DNA from: Kaiparowitsia sp041742695
GTDB lineage: Bacteria > Cyanobacteriota > Cyanobacteriia > Elainellales > Elainellaceae
Length of the DNA: 64,000 nucleotides
Reading direction: 5' to 3'
NCBI GenBank assembly: GCA_041742695.1
Contig: JBGTOF010000299.1
Location: forward strand, 4,228-68,227
This document shows positions 40,730 through 48,819 of this stretch, piece by piece. The notes under the pieces were generated by a model. The model saw nothing but the letters and a program-made list of their open reading frames with translations, had not been told where the DNA came from and did not search any database. Numbering within the stretch: the first letter of the stretch is position 1; every line of letters starts with the position of its first letter. A program made the translations under genes and the position numbers.

Positions 40730-40852
40730 TTAGTGAGCTGAACCGTTGCCGTGGTAGTTGTCGCTGTCATAAAATCCGTTTCGGGTGCCGAAAAATAAGC
40801 AAGCCACGATAAATACGGGCGTAATCGCCAGCAAAATCAATTTTACATCCAT
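40730..40852 (-). CDS. 40-aa membrane peptide, Psb35-like
   Basis: ATG at 40852 with AAGGAGTT ribosome-binding site 10 nt upstream. The product is MDVKLILLAITPVFIVACLF followed by FGTRNGFYDSDNYHGNGSAH: one membrane helix and a short polar, acidic/aromatic tail. This pattern matches the small conserved cyanobacterial peptides annotated as photosystem II Psb35-related; the name is from memory, so moderately sure. Psb35 is implicated in PSII assembly/CP47 with Hlips. It is monocistronic between the beta-CASP gene and YqaE; a small palindrome AAAAATCGTATCGATTTTT at ~40658 may end its transcript. Confidence 0.7.
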   Translation of the reverse strand: MDVKLILLAITPVFIVACLFFGTRNGFYDSDNYHGNGSAH

Positions 40853-41080
40853 GCTGCAACTCCTTATTTTGTTCGCTACGGTTGGTCAACAGAGGCCGAG
40901 ATAAAAACGCTCTGAGCAATAGAACCCCGACTCTAACAGGGGATTCGTCCTAACCTCTCGCTCGTCGTATCCAACAGTGCTGAGACAAACCGCACTGCTC
41001 ACATCATACAGATGACTTTTAAAGTTTTGGGCGAGATTGCTGCGATTCTCTCTAATCTTTATCTTTTTGTACCAAATTCA

Positions 41081-41129
41081 TTCACAGAGGTGGGGACACA
41101 AGCATGGCCTGTATCCCCACCTCTGTGAA
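41081..41129 (-). terminator. Perfect 16-bp hairpin after the YqaE gene
   Basis: TTCACAGAGGTGGGGA/TCCCCACCTCTGTGAA with a 17-nt loop, about 45 nt downstream of the YqaE stop on the minus strand. It is followed by AT-rich sequence but no long T tract. Confidence 0.6.
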
Positions 41130-41172
41130 TATGCTGCTCGCCACAGCACCTGTTGCATGACCCTGCATTAGG

Positions 41173-41355
41173 TTATTGGCTGTTAACAAGGCTTTCTTGT
41201 CGCTTGGCGATCGCCCACACCGCATGAATTGAACCGGGCAGCCATGCTAACAAAGTTAGCAAAATATTAATCAGTAATGTGGTACTGACTCCATATGAGA
41301 GAAACACACCAACTGGAGGGAGCACAATTGCTAGAGCATACTTCAAAATTTTCAT
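41173..41355 (-). CDS. YqaE/Pmp3 family membrane protein
   Basis: 60 residues with two membrane helices and the Pmp3 signature (LAIVLPPVGVFLSYGVSTTL, ILLTLLAWLPGSIHAVWAI). The conserved LPPxGVF and LPGxIHAxW are present. Pmp3 proteins are stress-induced and affect membrane potential and salt tolerance in yeast and plants (known for the family). ATG start. It is monocistronic, ending at the 16-bp hairpin. Confidence 0.92.
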   Translation of the reverse strand: MKILKYALAIVLPPVGVFLSYGVSTTLLINILLTLLAWLPGSIHAVWAIAKRQESLVNSQ

Positions 41356-41864
41356 AGGGCCTATCTCACGTTGCTTTATAAGACTAGCTTAAGCAAAAAA
41401 CAGCAAAAGCAGAATGCCAATTTGGGCAGAGAAAACCGTACCTATTGTTCGGATATACTGGGCGATCGCTCTGCTAGCTACTGCCTATGATGGAGGCAGA
41501 ACTAAGCACACTCCTCTATCATCAATTCTATTGTCGTATATTTCATCAAGTATCGAACACCCGAATAGTTGATGAGAGCTAATCTGGCAATACTCATGTC
41601 GGGATTTTTCATAGGCTTAACAAAGAAATGTTAAGCCCTTGATGGTGCGCTGTGGCGTTGAAGTCAGGATGGCAGCAAATCCTTGTTTTATGTTGGTATT
41701 CGTAAAAGGATGAGAGGTCATTCTCGTGTTGCAACCCGGTTCGTGATTGTTGAGTAGCTTGGCAATTGGGCCTTTCAGCCTGCAGGTGCAGTCACTTGCA
41801 CATAGCTGCCGAGCAAGCTCTGACTTAGATTTAGCATGTTGTTTTGGAAGAATGGAGAGTAAGT
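41356..41864. other. Intergenic, no gene seen
   Basis: No ORF supported. It holds a perfect hairpin GGCTTAACA/TGTTAAGCC (41614-41637) followed by CTTGATGG, without a T tract. Confidence 0.4.
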
Positions 41865-42305
41865 ATGATCGCCAAATTAGGCTATTTTTTGAATCCGCTT
41901 GTTACAGCGCTGTCGCTGTTAATTGTGGATTTGGTAATTCCGGGAGTTAACATTGCAAACTTCCCTGCCGCCCTGATTGCTGCTCTGGCAATTGGGTTAG
42001 TCAATACATTTATCAAACCCGTGTTAGCGCTTCTATCGCTTCCCATTACGTTTGTAACGCTGGGCTTCTTTTCACTCGTGGTGAATGGCATTTGTTTTTG
42101 GTTAGCCGCGCTGTTCGTACCTGGCTTTACTGTCAGTGGCTTTCTGGCGTTCTTCTTGGGGCCAGTGGTGTTATCGGTTGCAACCACACTGATTAACAAC
42201 TACTTTACTGCGAAGATGGGTGACAATCAGTTAGATGCGAGTACCACAACCCCAATGAATACCCCTGTCAATACTCCTGTAGATAGAACGGTAGATCAAG
42301 CATAG
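41865..42305 (+). CDS. Phage holin family (DUF-type) four-helix membrane protein
   Basis: 146 residues from ATG 41865 (MIAKLGYFLNPLVTAL). Four predicted helices, including ALAIGLVNTFIKPVLALLSL with the NTFIKPVL signature, FVTLGFFSLVVNGICFWLAA and the end FFLGPVVLSVATTLIN. This is the widespread 'phage holin family protein' (mycobacterial holin superfamily 4 relative), a chromosomal inner-membrane protein and not evidence of a prophage. The tail is Thr/Asn-rich with PMNTPVNTPVD near-repeats. The terminator at 42384-42427 ends the unit. Confidence 0.85.
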   Translation: MIAKLGYFLNPLVTALSLLIVDLVIPGVNIANFPAALIAALAIGLVNTFIKPVLALLSLPITFVTLGFFSLVVNGICFWLAALFVPGFTVSGFLAFFLGPVVLSVATTLINNYFTAKMGDNQLDASTTTPMNTPVNTPVDRTVDQA

Positions 42306-42383
42306 ATGTTTTCGCTAACGGTTAGCATGAATGCTTAAACTTGTTGGTGTATTGCACTACGTCTAGATAATGTAAGTTTGAAT

Positions 42384-42427
42384 GCCCGAGGTTGCGTGCG
42401 CATGACGCTCACACCCTCGGGCTTTTG
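42384..42427 (+). terminator. Terminator after the holin-like gene
   Basis: GCCCGAGG/CCTCGGGC stem, with additional internal TGCG/CGCA-type pairing, then TTTTGAG. Confidence 0.75.
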
Positions 42428-42654
42428 AGTTGATAGCTTGAGTGCGTAAGCCCATAGTCGCGTTAATTAAGCAGGGGCTATAAATAGGGATCAGCCTAGG
42501 CGTTGTTAAGTTATATAAATTGATTGCCCTAGATTTGCTGAGTACAAATACTGTGGATGTAGGGGCGATCGCACAAGTTCCGCATCTTTCCGGAACGCGT
42601 CTACAACCCGTCTCAGCCAGAATCTACTTACTCGCTTCGCATTAGAGTTAGCGT

Positions 42655-42738
42655 ATGAATGTCGAGCCTGTCCTGTTGATTTGTCTGGTAGTTCCTATAT
42701 TTTGCTTAGCCCTACATAACCGGGTGATGCAGGGCTAA
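42655..42738 (+). CDS. Possible 27-aa membrane peptide
   Basis: ATG 42655 encodes MNVEPVLLICLVVPIFCLAL then HNRVMQG: a single hydrophobic helix with a short polar tail, the size of small photosystem or cytochrome b6f subunits. It matches none that I recognise and has no strong ribosome-binding site, so it may be chance. Confidence 0.2.
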   Translation: MNVEPVLLICLVVPIFCLALHNRVMQG

Positions 42739-43021
42739 TGTGGGCTTGCTGCGAGTGCGCCACTAAGGTCTCTGCCACACGTTAGGTTAATCTGCCCTGT
42801 TGGCAGCCCAGATAGTATTTCGCTGTCAATTTCAGGCAGTAATTTTTGGTGTTGAGAATTTAGGCGATCGCTGGATAGTAATATTCGGGTCGTAATTTTG
42901 TGTATGGGATGTACTTGAACCAGGCTGAAAGCTTAGAGCAATCATGCTGGTCTAGCTATGAGGCATGTTCCAAAAAGTTGACTTCTAAAATTCATCAAGT
43001 TGGTGAAAACAATCTATATCT
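42739..43021. other. Intergenic, no gene seen
   Basis: AT-rich sequence with one HIP1 site (near 42864) and no recognisable ORF or hairpin. Confidence 0.35.
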
Positions 43022-43088
43022 TAGAGCCCTCTCTATCCAAAGGTTCCACGATAATCAATACATCAGCTAGCGCATCAAGCACCATAGG
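43022..43088 (-). repeat. Dispersed hairpin repeat family A, decayed copy 6
   Basis: The minus strand begins CTATGGTGCTTGATGCGCTA and later has CGTGGAACC, aligning with the family A start and hairpin arm. The hairpin is largely lost. Confidence 0.4.
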
Positions 43089-43089
43089 T

Positions 43090-43138
43090 TCTCACCCCCA
43101 GTACTCCACAAGTTAGAGAAATAGAGGGTGAGAGTTTT
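43090..43138 (+). terminator. Orphan terminator-like hairpin
   Basis: TCTCACCC/GGGTGAGA stem with a 28-nt loop, followed by GTTTTAG. No gene ends here; the nearest plus-strand candidate is the doubtful 27-codon ORF 350 nt upstream, so an uncharacterised short transcript is possible. Confidence 0.4.
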
Positions 43139-43335
43139 AGAATAAATCTTCTATCCCGAACTCCTGTAAGACCTCACTCTTTTGAGACAGGTTGAGCTGT
43201 ATTTAAGAGATCTATGATCGAATTATCGCATCACTGATTCGATGATCAGTTAGTCTCTCATTTTGAGAGAACGCTGAGAAAAGCTGCGAACAAATATTTT
43301 CGAAGCTAGCTCAACTCATAGCAAGGAATTTCAGC

Positions 43336-44028
43336 ATGTTTTTTCACAAAAAAGAAGCGATTCACAACGTTAAAGTTGATGAAGCTAATCCACGCTTCGC
43401 CCAACTTCTACTAGAGCAATTTGGTGGGGCCACTGGCGAACTTTCTGCCGCTTTGCAATATTGGGTGCAGTCTTTTCATATTGAACACGCAGGCATTCGA
43501 GACATGCTTCAAGATATTGCAATTGAAGAATTTGGCCATTTGGAAATGGTCGGCAAAATGATTGAAGCTCATACCAAAAATGTAGATCAAACGCCTGCTT
43601 TTCAAAGCTCGCTGTTTGCAGTACGAGGTGCTGGCCCACATTTCTTAGACAGTCAAGGCAGTGCTTGGACCGCAACTTACTTGAATGAAGGTGGCGATGT
43701 CGTTCGAGATTTAAGGGCGAATATTGCCGCTGAAGCAGGGGCACGTCAAACCTACGAAGCGTTGATTAAGCTGGCTCCTGACGAAGGCACCAAAAAGGCG
43801 CTAGTGCATTTGCTGACGCGTGAGATTTCTCACACCAAGATGTTTATGGAAGCGCTGAATTCACTAGGAAAGCTAGACGATCCTTTCTTTGGCAACGTTC
43901 AGCCTGACGAGACGGTAGACCTCTACTACAATTTGTCAACCAATGGTGAAGTCGATCAGCGGGGTCCCTGGAACTCCGAGCCAGCTTTTCGATATGTGGC
44001 AGACCCCGTTGCAGAGCGCCAATCTTAA
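43336..44028 (+). CDS. Manganese catalase family protein
   Basis: 230-residue ferritin-like four-helix protein of the dinuclear manganese catalase family, degrading hydrogen peroxide. Ligand motifs: GATGELSAALQYWVQSF (first Glu), FHIEHAGIRDML, DIAIEEFGHLEMVGKMI (ExxH), AEAGARQTYEALIK and LTREISHTKMF (ExxH). Together these give the typical Glu/His set. It is preceded by a good leader (AAGGAATTT). It is convergent with dnaK, and a terminator at 44138-44172 separates them. Its closeness to dnaK/hsp20 makes a stress-response neighbourhood. Confidence 0.93.
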   Translation: MFFHKKEAIHNVKVDEANPRFAQLLLEQFGGATGELSAALQYWVQSFHIEHAGIRDMLQDIAIEEFGHLEMVGKMIEAHTKNVDQTPAFQSSLFAVRGAGPHFLDSQGSAWTATYLNEGGDVVRDLRANIAAEAGARQTYEALIKLAPDEGTKKALVHLLTREISHTKMFMEALNSLGKLDDPFFGNVQPDETVDLYYNLSTNGEVDQRGPWNSEPAFRYVADPVAERQS

Positions 44029-44137
44029 TGCAACGTGATGATTATAAATGGTTTAGACAAAGCCTGCTGAACACATTCTAGTTAACAGGAGTTTGACAGC
44101 ATTGTTTTAGCACTGTGGTGTGAGTTGAAGCAGTATT

Positions 44138-44172
44138 AAGCCGCGCTGCCCGTGTCGCGGGCAACGCGGCTT
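44138..44172 (+). terminator. Terminator-like hairpin after Mn catalase
   Basis: AAGCCGCG/CGCGGCTT with an inner GCCCG/CGGGC stem, 110 nt after the stop. No T tract, but the stem is very stable. Confidence 0.65.
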
Positions 44173-44295
44173 AGTGCATTTGTTAAGCCGACGTTTAATA
44201 AAAAGGTTCAGCTCCCAGATAAGTTCAAAAACGGGTTCGTAGCATGGTGTTACGTACCCGTTTTTGATTGCTGATAGGCTATCTGCTCAGCTATT

Positions 44296-44406
44296 GCAAC
44301 TGATAAGTTGATTAGACGGTAGATTGATTGAGACAATTGTTGAGAATCCCCTACTGTGCAGAGGTTTCTCAACAATAACTACTCAAATCAGCGCGTTAAG
44401 CACTAT
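44296..44406 (-). repeat. Dispersed hairpin repeat family A, copy 7
   Basis: On the minus strand it begins 2-3 nt after the dnaK stop: ATAGTGCTTAACGCGCTG, hairpin TTATTGTTGAGAAACC/GATTCTCAACAAT-type, ends TATCAGTTGC. It probably forms the dnaK mRNA 3' end. Confidence 0.8.
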
Positions 44407-44408
44407 AT

Positions 44409-46304
44409 CTATTTGCTCTCAACGACGTCGGCGTCGATTACATCCGCATCACCAGAGTTATCACCTGTTGGAGGATTAGTGTCCACATGGGGGGAAGCAC
44501 TGGTTGTTTGACCATAAACCCCATTGCCAATCTGCATCAGCGCCTGCTGCAGATTTTGGGTTTGGGTTTGGATGCGGTGCAGATCATCCCCTTCGTTAGA
44601 CTCCTTCAGGGCTTGAATTAGCTGTTCGAGATGCTGCTTGGTTGTAGCAGGTATCTTGTCGGCAAATTCCTGTACTTGCTTCTCAGCCTGATAGGTTAGA
44701 GCATCAGCTGTGTTCTTGGCATCTACCCAGTCACGGCGCTGGCGATCGCTCTCAGCATTGCGTTCGGCTTCTTGCACCATCCGTTCTACTTCGCCCTGGT
44801 CAAGCGTTGAGGCTCCCGTGATCGAAATGGACTGCCGCTTACCCGTGGCTTTATCCATTGCCGAGACTGACAAAATGCCGTTGGCATCAATGTCAAACGT
44901 GACTTCAATTTGCGGCACGCCGCGCTGTGCAGAAGGGATGCCATCTAGCTTAAAGGTGCCCAAACTCTTGTTATCTGCGGCCATTTCACGCTCGCCTTGC
45001 AGCACATGAACCTCCACACTGGTTTGCCCATCATCTGCAGTAGAAAACACCTCCGACTTTTTCACAGGAACTGTCGTGTTGCGGTGGATAAGCTTAGTCA
45101 TCACACCACCCAACGTTTCTAAACCCAGCGACAGGGGCGTTACATCCAGCAGTAGAATGTCTTTTACATCTCCCGCCAGCACCCCAGCTTGAATGGCAGC
45201 ACCTACGGCCACGACTTCATCAGGGTTGACTCCTTGGCAGGGGTTCTTCCCAATTAAGCGAGTGACCAAACTTTGTACCGCAGGAATGCGCGTAGAACCC
45301 CCTACCAGCACTACTTCATCCACATCGCCTGCCACTAGTTTGGCATCCTTGAGGGCTTGCTCCACAGGAATGCGGCAGCGGTTCAGCAATTCTGCTGTCA
45401 TTGCGTCAAACTGAGCGCGCGTAAGCGTCATTTCTAGGTGCTTGGGGCCATCCTGTGTCGCCGTAATAAAAGGCAGGTTAATGGTGGCCTGAGTCACGCT
45501 AGATAGCTCAATTTTGGCTTTTTCGGCTGCTTCAGTCAGCCGCTGGAGCGCTTGCTTATCTTGTCGCAGGTCAAACCCTTCGTCTTTTTTGAAGGATTCT
45601 GCCAGCCAGTCTACGATCGCCTTGTCGAAATCGTCACCGCCGAGGTGGGTGTCGCCCGAGGTCGAGAGCACCTCAAATACGCCATCGCCCACTTCTAGAA
45701 CCGATACGTCGAAGGTGCCGCCGCCCAAATCAAACACCAGAATGGTTTCGCTGGTTTTCTTATCCAATCCGTAGGCCAGAGCGGCAGCAGTGGGTTCATT
45801 GATAATGCGAACAATATCTAAACCAGCGATGCGCCCTGCATCCTTAGTCGCTTGTCGCTGTGAATCATTGAAGTAAGCGGGAACCGTCACCACCGCTTTG
45901 GTTACAGAGTCACCTAGATATTTGCCTGCATCGTCTGCTAGCTTACGCAATACCTGTGCTGAAATCTCTTCTGGGGCAAACTGTTGTCCTTGCTGCGAAC
46001 TGTCTAATTTAACGTTGCCGTTTCGGTTCACAACACTGTAGGCAACTTCTTTCGATTCTTGCGCGACTTCGTCATACTTACGACCAATGAAGCGTTTTAC
46101 AGAGTAGAAGGTGTTGCCAGGGTTCATAACCGACTGGCGTTTAGCAATTTGTCCCACTAGGCGATCGCCATTCTTGGCATAGGCGACGACCGATGGCGTG
46201 GTTCGAAACCCCTCAGCATTGGCTATAACCACGGGTTTGCCACCTTCCATCACCGCCACGCAGGAGTTGGTTGTTCCGAGGTCAATTCCTACTATCTTTG
46301 TCAT
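44409..46304 (-). CDS. dnaK: Molecular chaperone DnaK
   Basis: Hsp70 chaperone, 631 residues. The ATPase domain begins IVGIDLGTTNSCVAVMEGG and includes VFDLGGGTFDVSVLEV and VVLVGGSTRIPAVQ. The substrate-binding domain follows (LSLGLETLGGVMTKLI, RNTTVPVKKSEVF), with an alpha-helical lid and an acidic C-terminus DVIDADVVESK resembling the EEVD-like tail of DnaK2-type proteins. The length is normal. The ribosome-binding site AGAGGA precedes ATG 46304. It is downstream of hsp20 on the same strand (157 bp, with a 10-bp hairpin between). No dnaJ or grpE is adjacent. Confidence 0.97.
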   Translation of the reverse strand: MTKIVGIDLGTTNSCVAVMEGGKPVVIANAEGFRTTPSVVAYAKNGDRLVGQIAKRQSVMNPGNTFYSVKRFIGRKYDEVAQESKEVAYSVVNRNGNVKLDSSQQGQQFAPEEISAQVLRKLADDAGKYLGDSVTKAVVTVPAYFNDSQRQATKDAGRIAGLDIVRIINEPTAAALAYGLDKKTSETILVFDLGGGTFDVSVLEVGDGVFEVLSTSGDTHLGGDDFDKAIVDWLAESFKKDEGFDLRQDKQALQRLTEAAEKAKIELSSVTQATINLPFITATQDGPKHLEMTLTRAQFDAMTAELLNRCRIPVEQALKDAKLVAGDVDEVVLVGGSTRIPAVQSLVTRLIGKNPCQGVNPDEVVAVGAAIQAGVLAGDVKDILLLDVTPLSLGLETLGGVMTKLIHRNTTVPVKKSEVFSTADDGQTSVEVHVLQGEREMAADNKSLGTFKLDGIPSAQRGVPQIEVTFDIDANGILSVSAMDKATGKRQSISITGASTLDQGEVERMVQEAERNAESDRQRRDWVDAKNTADALTYQAEKQVQEFADKIPATTKQHLEQLIQALKESNEGDDLHRIQTQTQNLQQALMQIGNGVYGQTTSASPHVDTNPPTGDNSGDADVIDADVVESK

Positions 46305-46340
46305 GAAGTATCCTCTAAATCGTAATCATTTGGATTGTTG

Positions 46341-46377
46341 TCTAGAGCTGATGCTGTTTTGAAAACGCAGCTCTAGA
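46341..46377 (-). promoter_or_regulatory. Hairpin in the hsp20-dnaK interval
   Basis: Perfect 10-bp TCTAGAGCTG/CAGCTCTAGA with a 17-nt loop, 37 nt before the dnaK start. It could end the hsp20 transcript or structure the dnaK leader; no CIRCE motif is present here. Confidence 0.5.
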
Positions 46378-46461
46378 GCGTGAATGTTGATGGGATGGTT
46401 CATGCGATCGCCCTAGAGAGTGCCTAGAGCGATCGCACAATTGTGCGGCAAACCCGATACC

Positions 46462-46905
46462 CTAACTCAGGCTAACTTTAACGACTTTATTCAGCTCATC
46501 TTCTGCCTTAGGCAGCGTCAGATGCAAAATACCGTCGGTGTAGTTTGCCGTTACCGTGCGGTTATTGATGCGCATCGGTAGGGGGATCACCCGCTGAAAT
46601 TTGCCATAGCGAAACTCAGTTTGGAAGACCCCTTTCTGTTCTGTCTTGGTTTCAGTACGGCGTTCACCGCTGATAGAAACAGCTTCTGCGGTGACCTGAA
46701 TATCTAGATCATCTCCGTTCATGCCAGGAATCTCTAACCGCAGTTCCAGTGCATTGTCGGTTTCTTCAAGTTCTACGGCAGGGCCATAGCCAAATCCGTT
46801 ATTGTTTCGGCGTGCAACTGGAATAAATACATCGTCTAACAATCGATTCATTTCACGATGCAACGAATCGATCTCGCGAATAGGTTCCCAATGTACGATT
46901 GCCAT
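46462..46905 (-). CDS. hspA: Small heat shock protein (Hsp20/alpha-crystallin)
   Basis: 147 residues from ATG 46905 (MAIVHWEPIREIDSL), with AGGAGG 9 nt upstream. The alpha-crystallin domain spans about 40-135 (VELEETDNALELRLEIPGMN, with VSISGERRTETKTEQKGVFQ). The conserved GILHLTLPKAE closes it. In cyanobacteria HspA protects membranes and phycobilisomes and works with DnaK (known for the family). It is upstream of dnaK on the same strand. No CIRCE element was found upstream. Confidence 0.94.
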   Translation of the reverse strand: MAIVHWEPIREIDSLHREMNRLLDDVFIPVARRNNNGFGYGPAVELEETDNALELRLEIPGMNGDDLDIQVTAEAVSISGERRTETKTEQKGVFQTEFRYGKFQRVIPLPMRINNRTVTANYTDGILHLTLPKAEDELNKVVKVSLS

Positions 46906-47534
46906 ACGTTGTTGCCTCCTCAAAAGTATCAATCGTAGAGTGTTGAGCGAGTCTGAATAGGATGGTCAACTCGCTGCTGTTACTACCATAGAAAACTCGA
47001 CCTAAACTCTGGGTTCGGTTGTAGGTACGTTTTGGTAGGGGATAGCCGAACCCGACAACGCAGAGGACGGAGAACCGAATAGGCAAAATTTCATCCTCCC
47101 GCCTGCATAAAAATCAACGCTATTCCTGATAGATTGTTGGTGCCTGATGGTGTTATAAATTGTTTCGGATTTTAGAGAGTAGTCGCTTGAAAAATTCTTG
47201 CCCTTATGCCGCATACCCCTTGATTGACAAAAGTTTTAGCGATTTGGCCTCGGCCAATATTGGAGCGATCGCCCGCTTGAATTTTTCCCGGCGAGAAAAC
47301 AGTTTAAAGACTGGCATAGATCGTCCGGATTAGCCCGAATGGATGATGTTTCATAATAACAAGTCAACAAAACGGGTGGTAGCGAGCCCCACCGCATCAA
47401 AACCATTACGGAATGGTTTGCACCCACTTGATCGAGATGCCTAATGGAGTTTGCTTTTTGTTAGTTCAGTTGCAGAACGGCCCTGTCGCCCGGTTGACTT
47501 AAAACCACCCAGTTTCATTGGAGTCCCCCCAACA
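46906..47534. other. Divergent region between hsp20 and the LuxR-type gene
   Basis: It contains an inverted repeat AGCGAGT/ACTCGCT (46946-46975) about 40 nt upstream of hsp20, a candidate regulatory site. No ORF is supported; in-frame extension of the LuxR-type gene to 47451 has no conserved features. Confidence 0.4.
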
Positions 47535-48080
47535 ATGAACGATTTCAAGATCACGGACGCGATTATAGAATGCTATCCCGATGGGATTATGCTGGTGAGC
47601 GATCGCGGTGCCATTCTTAAAGAAAACACGCTAGCGCAGAAGTTGTGTGCGGCGATCGCACCGCACACAACTCAACCTCAGGTGCCTGAACAAATTTGGT
47701 CAATTTGTCAATTGCTCATTGGCGATCGCCCTGACCCCAGCTCTCTCAACATCATTCTGGAAGACCGCATTAACCTGTCTGACACCAACGCAATTCGCAT
47801 ACGCGTGCGCTGGTTTGAGTCAGTTATCTCTGGCGCGTGCTTGATGGTGACGCTAGAAGATGAAATGCAGTCGGCCTGGAACCGCGTTATGGCTGAGAAG
47901 CAACGCTATGGCTTGACCCCGAGAGAAGCAGAGGTGTGGCTGCTGCGTCAAGTGAACTACACCTATAAGCGCATTGCCGAAACCCTGCACATCACCGTAG
48001 ACACGGTGAAGAAACATATCAAAAACATTAATGCCAAGCGCCAAGCGTTCTTGTGGTCGCAGGAGCCCTACACCGCTTAG
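47535..48080 (+). CDS. LuxR-type HTH transcriptional regulator with PAS-like domain
   Basis: 181 residues from ATG 47535 (MNDFKITDAIIECYPDGIML). Residues ~1-105 resemble a PAS/PAC sensor (IECYPDGIMLVSDRGAILKE). The C-terminal ~60 residues are a LuxR/GerE helix-turn-helix: YGLTPREAEVWLLRQVNYTY then KRIAETLHITVDTVKKHIKN. There is no receiver domain, so it is not a conventional response regulator. The last codons (GCTTAGAAC spanning the TAG stop) are duplicated after a MITE-like element, which therefore inserted exactly at its stop. Confidence 0.85.
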   Translation: MNDFKITDAIIECYPDGIMLVSDRGAILKENTLAQKLCAAIAPHTTQPQVPEQIWSICQLLIGDRPDPSSLNIILEDRINLSDTNAIRIRVRWFESVISGACLMVTLEDEMQSAWNRVMAEKQRYGLTPREAEVWLLRQVNYTYKRIAETLHITVDTVKKHIKNINAKRQAFLWSQEPYTA

Positions 48081-48083
48081 AAC

Positions 48084-48250
48084 CTGCTAAGTACACAGAT
48101 TGTGTTGTCATCGGCCACATCCGGGGAGATCCCCATAAATCCCCCTTTTTAAGGGGGACTTTGAATCCAGTTCTCCCCTTTCTAAGGGGGGCTAGGGGGG
48201 ATCAATCCCCGGGAAGGTCTACTTTGAGGACTTATGTGTACTTAGTAGCT
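48084..48250. mobile_element. 167-bp MITE-like element with CCCCCTT hairpins
   Basis: Flanked by a 9-bp direct repeat GCTTAGAAC (48075-48083 and 48251-48259). Inside are terminal inverted repeats CTAAGTACACA (48087-48097) and TGTGTACTTAG (48235-48245), enclosing the CCGGGGA...TCCCCGG stem and two AATCCCCCTT/AAGGGG hairpins, a sequence style common in filamentous cyanobacteria. It encodes no protein. Structure and duplicated flank indicate a non-autonomous transposable element. Confidence 0.65.
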
Positions 48251-48408
48251 GCTTAGAACGCAGGGGCGATCGCCCTTAAGGCGGGTCTCCCTACTGAGCA
48301 CGCGAGCGTGCAAAAACCACTGCATGACTCGAAATTCCTTAAGGTGGCCTTAAGTTGGCACTGAATTGGCAGTGTATTGAATTGACACTGTATTAAGTTT
48401 GCGCCGGA

Positions 48409-48442
48409 GGCATCTCTCAATAGTACGAGAGGTGCCTTTTTC
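48409..48442 (+). terminator. Rho-independent-type terminator
   Basis: GGCATCTCTC/GAGAGGTGCC (one G-U) with an 8-nt loop, then TTTTTCTTATTT. It lies 330 nt after the LuxR-type stop. Before the MITE-like insertion it would have been about 160 nt away, so it may be that gene's displaced terminator or belong to a short RNA. Confidence 0.75.
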
Positions 48443-48495
48443 TTATTTCATCCTGCGTTGGAGATGCGCAAACCTCTTCTGCTCATTTCAGCTCT

Positions 48496-48598
48496 AGTGC
48501 TTAACGCGCTGGTTTGAGTGTTTGCAGTGGTGAATCGCCTGCTGCATAGGAGGTTCACCACAATCATTGCCTTAATCAACCTACCGGTTGCGATAGGC
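48496..48598 (+). repeat. Dispersed hairpin repeat family A, copy 8
   Basis: Reference-quality copy: AGTGCTTAACGCGCTGG start, hairpin CAGTGGTGAATC/AGGTTCACCACAAT around GCCTGCTGCATAGG, ATCAACCTACCGGTTGCGAT end. Confidence 0.85.
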
Positions 48599-48790
48599 GA
48601 GCAGCCGCTTAATTTTATAGAAACTATTGAGTGAGTGAAGGCCAATCTTTTTTGTGGAATTAGCGTATGGCAAAGGTTTCACCCCGATAAGATGCCGATC
48701 GACGCTTCAAGTACGGTGTCTGTACATAAGGAAGGATAAGGTAAACCTCAAAGAAATATAGAGTTACCAAATGTGTTTTTAGTCAAAGAA

Positions 48791-48817
48791 AATTCCTCTT
48801 TAGCCAAAAAGGGGAAT
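48791..48817 (-). terminator. Terminator-like hairpin, minus strand
   Basis: Minus strand ATTCCCCTTTTT/AAAGAGGAAT with a GGCT loop followed by TTTCTTT. It sits just beyond a doubtful 80-codon minus-strand ORF (48820-49062). Confidence 0.45.
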
Positions 48818-48819
48818 AC

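Noticed and set aside
41865..42305. Holin-like protein as evidence of a prophage
   Set aside because: It belongs to a widespread chromosomal family and no other phage gene is nearby.
45514..45774. ORFs antisense to dnaK, and similar long frames antisense to clpC
   Set aside because: Long antisense frames are expected opposite highly biased genes and have no independent support.
46906..47010. Search for a CIRCE element (TTAGCACTC-N9-GAGTGCTAA) upstream of hsp20 and dnaK
   Set aside because: No match found; only a 7-bp inverted repeat AGCGAGT/ACTCGCT is present.
48121..48212. CRISPR-like repeat interpretation of the CCCCCTT blocks, and the recurrent GCGATCGC octamer as an array
   Set aside because: No regular spacer/repeat structure; the first is a hairpin element and the second is the genome-wide HIP1 palindrome.
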